NCBI GenBank assembly: GCA_009773975.1
Contig: VSMX01000044.1
Coordinates: 1 to 15,873, forward strand
Length of the DNA: 15,873 bases
Reading direction: 5' to 3'
From: Desulfovibrio sp.
GTDB taxonomy: Bacteria; Desulfobacterota; Desulfovibrionia; Desulfovibrionales; Desulfovibrionaceae
Under the pieces are notes generated by a model. That model ran no database searches. It saw only the letters and a program-made list of their open reading frames with translations, and was not told the origin of the DNA. Below, in pieces: positions 14,277 through 15,873 of this stretch. How positions within the stretch are numbered: the stretch's first letter is position 1; every line of letters begins with the position of its first letter. The position numbers were made by a program, and so were the translations under genes.

Positions 14277-15251
14277 TTAACGATTTGACATGGTGCGCTG
14301 ATTGGCCAATTTTGCAAAGGAATTATATGCGTTATGGCAATTTATGACATCAGTTGTCAGAATCTTTTTCTGTGGAGTGAAAAAGCCTTCTTTCAAGCCG
14401 GCATCAAGGCTTTGCAAGTATTTGTCAACCGTTTTCAGATAGCCCCTGTATTCCCGTTCCAGTTGTGGAGAAGCGGGAAAAGGTGGCCTTTTGGCGTCTG
14501 CCAGAACTTGGTCCAAATTTTGACGCAAGGCAGACACGGCTGATTTGTCCGTATTTTCCAGAACGAGCAAGGCAGTTATTTCCCGAAAAATGGAAAACAT
14601 TTTGCTTGCATCGAGAATTTGCCTTTCAAGAGGATGTTCCCTGAGCAAAATTTCCTGGGCCTGCTCAGCCCTGGCATCAACCATTTCAAGCCAGGTTTTC
14701 CTGGCTTTCATAAAGCGTGAATGGTTATCGGCAATCTTTTTACCAAGCTTTTTGCCTTCTTTTCCATTATCCCGGATACTGTCATCGGCAACGTATTGTT
14801 CCAGGCTTGTGTAATCTTTCAGCATTGAGCCAAGCGCCTGGTCCATTTCCTGAAAAGCCGCTGCCAGCGCAGCTTCCTCTTTTTCATTGAAAATGCCTTT
14901 TGGAGGATGCATTGCTTTTTTGGCTCTGTCTGCCCCGTGCGCACGCGGTTTCTTCGGCAGTCTCCAGACATCAAGATAATAATTGATATTATCGTAGAGG
15001 GCATCTGGCAAGGCATAGTATCCATCTGTCAAAACAACGGTAGCAAGATTGCTGAATTGCAGGGTGCGGTCAGCATTCTCTCTCTGTTCTTCTGTTATTT
15101 CCGGCAAAGATTTTTTGCCGCCGCTTTCGGCAACGACGGGGGATTCGTTGTTCATGGTCAATGCCGGGCTGGCCTTGTCATTTTGTGAAGCATCTTCGGA
15201 GGAACAACCCAGAAGAAAAAGGCTCAAAACAAGATAGGGCAAAATTTTCAT
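14277..15251 (-). CDS. Putative lipoprotein, possibly DUF3829/YiiG-like
   Basis: 324 residues with a lipoprotein signal: MKILPYLVLSLFLLGC, lipobox LLGC, lipidated Cys16 followed by Ser (outer-membrane sorting by the E. coli +2 rule). A low-complexity polar linker (about 17-55) leads into a largely helical body of charged repeats, with NYYLDVWRLPKKPRA near residue 90 and a final INCHNAYNSFAKLAN. The helical, Tyr/Asn-containing layout and length recall DUF3829 (YiiG) lipoproteins, but I cannot confirm this by eye. Its ATG overlaps the stop of the upstream HAD gene (ATGA), so the two are coupled. Function unknown; it probably acts at the cell envelope. Confidence 0.7.
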   Translation of the reverse strand: MKILPYLVLSLFLLGCSSEDASQNDKASPALTMNNESPVVAESGGKKSLPEITEEQRENADRTLQFSNLATVVLTDGYYALPDALYDNINYYLDVWRLPKKPRAHGADRAKKAMHPPKGIFNEKEEAALAAAFQEMDQALGSMLKDYTSLEQYVADDSIRDNGKEGKKLGKKIADNHSRFMKARKTWLEMVDARAEQAQEILLREHPLERQILDASKMFSIFREITALLVLENTDKSAVSALRQNLDQVLADAKRPPFPASPQLEREYRGYLKTVDKYLQSLDAGLKEGFFTPQKKILTTDVINCHNAYNSFAKLANQRTMSNR

Positions 15252-15873
15252 TTTATGCTCTTTTCATCGGTATGAGCTTCGATCCAGGCATTCAAGCCAA
15301 GCAAATTCTCCCCCCAGGGGAAAACATCGCATTTTAGCAGATCCCCTATTCCATAGAAAAGCGTGTCCGCATATTCCGCAGCATCCCTGTCGGTAGTGGC
15401 ATCGCCCACCATCAGCACTTCATCTGCCGACAAGCGTGTTTCAAGCACTATTGAGGCCAGAATTTTATCCTTTTTTGGTGGATAGCCATATATGCCTTTA
15501 AAATAGGCAGTCAGCCCCCTCTCGCGCAGCACAAGCTGTAATTCTTCCTGGGGAGCTCCTGAACAGACATACATGGGCAAGATACCTTGCCATTTTTCAA
15601 GCACTTCACGGGCACCGGGAATCATCTCGCACTTTCGCACTTCATCCAGCGCATACTGGGCAAAAAGCTCCCCCCATTTTGCAGACTCTTCCGGTGTAAT
15701 TTCACGCCCCAGGATTTCCCGGAAAAACCAGGCAAATTTCAATGTTCTGCTCACGCCGCCATGCATGGTATGATACATTACAAAACGATCCCTGGCCTCA
15801 TCCCCATAAGGTTCTGCAATGCGCCCGATGGCCGTGGTCTTTACCGGCACTCTATCCAGCAATACTCCATCAC
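15248..15873 (-). CDS. HAD-family hydrolase/phosphatase (5' end outside window)
   Basis: The frame continues past the right edge, so the TTG near 15862 is not the start; reading from the edge gives DGVLLDRV, the tail of HAD motif I (D-x-D-G-V-L-L-D), so only about ten residues are missing. The rest: a helical cap, REVLEKW, motif II YVCSGAP (Ser), a Lys region PPKKDKI (motif III), and motif IV VLMVGDATTDRDAA, whose acidic residues bind Mg2+. About 208 residues are present, the size of phosphoglycolate-phosphatase-like or beta-phosphoglucomutase-like members. It hydrolyses a small phosphorylated metabolite, substrate not evident. It overlaps the lipoprotein gene by 4 nt, which is an odd pairing of a cytosolic enzyme with an envelope protein. 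Confidence 0.87.
   Translation of the reverse strand, partial: DGVLLDRVPVKTTAIGRIAEPYGDEARDRFVMYHTMHGGVSRTLKFAWFFREILGREITPEESAKWGELFAQYALDEVRKCEMIPGAREVLEKWQGILPMYVCSGAPQEELQLVLRERGLTAYFKGIYGYPPKKDKILASIVLETRLSADEVLMVGDATTDRDAAEYADTLFYGIGDLLKCDVFPWGENLLGLNAWIEAHTDEKSIK

Noticed and set aside
1..15873. tRNA or rRNA genes, CRISPR arrays, insertion sequences, att sites, phage genes
   Set aside because: No cloverleaf-like sequence, no regularly spaced repeats with unique spacers, no transposase or integrase motifs, and no flanking direct duplications were seen on either strand.

Overview
The window looks like chromosomal DNA of a sulfate-reducer-type deltaproteobacterium, most likely Desulfovibrionaceae. 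The clues are a MiaA whose motif after the P-loop reads DSRQVYRDFPIITAQPS, a PEP-synthase-like protein with an unusual C-terminus of a kind I recall from deltaproteobacteria, the rsmD-coaD-miaA order, and a five-gene branched-chain amino acid transporter. This placement is inference; there is no rRNA or other phylogenetic marker. I see no insertion sequence, prophage, CRISPR array or tRNA.

Layout. (1) 1-2288, plus strand: the 3' part of biosynthetic arginine decarboxylase (speA), a class I methyltransferase started by TTG, and a small nitroreductase. (2) 2300-2354: a stem-loop between converging genes. (3) 2355-5146, minus strand: a promoter with a perfect TATAAT, a 38-residue single-helix membrane protein, then an 862-residue ATP-grasp/phosphohistidine protein that lacks the usual PEP-binding barrel. 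(4) 5083-5500: a gene-poor stretch with two long palindromes and a GC-rich fold-back patch. (5) 5501-8762, minus strand: rsmD, coaD, miaA and sbcD packed as an operon. sbcD is interrupted by an in-frame TAA that separates the nuclease from its C-terminal cap domain, and no sbcC follows. (6) 8763-9086: a divergent intergenic region with two operator-like direct repeats and a long imperfect hairpin. (7) 9087-13567, plus strand: livJ-livH-livM-livG-livF, a complete branched-chain/hydrophobic amino acid ABC importer; its last four genes overlap at their stops and starts. It ends in a strong bidirectional terminator at 13584-13634. (8) 13645-15873, minus strand: a small YbjQ/UPF0145-like protein behind a perfect 13-bp palindrome, a lipoprotein, and a HAD-family phosphatase that runs off the right edge; the last two overlap by ATGA.

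How the genes fit together. livJHMGF is one functional unit: periplasmic binding protein, two permeases, two ATPases. rsmD-coaD-miaA-sbcD is a housekeeping cluster (rRNA methylation, CoA synthesis, tRNA isopentenylation, DNA repair) linked by position, not pathway. The most unusual parts are the microprotein plus PEP-synthase-like pair and the nonsense-split sbcD next to palindromic DNA.
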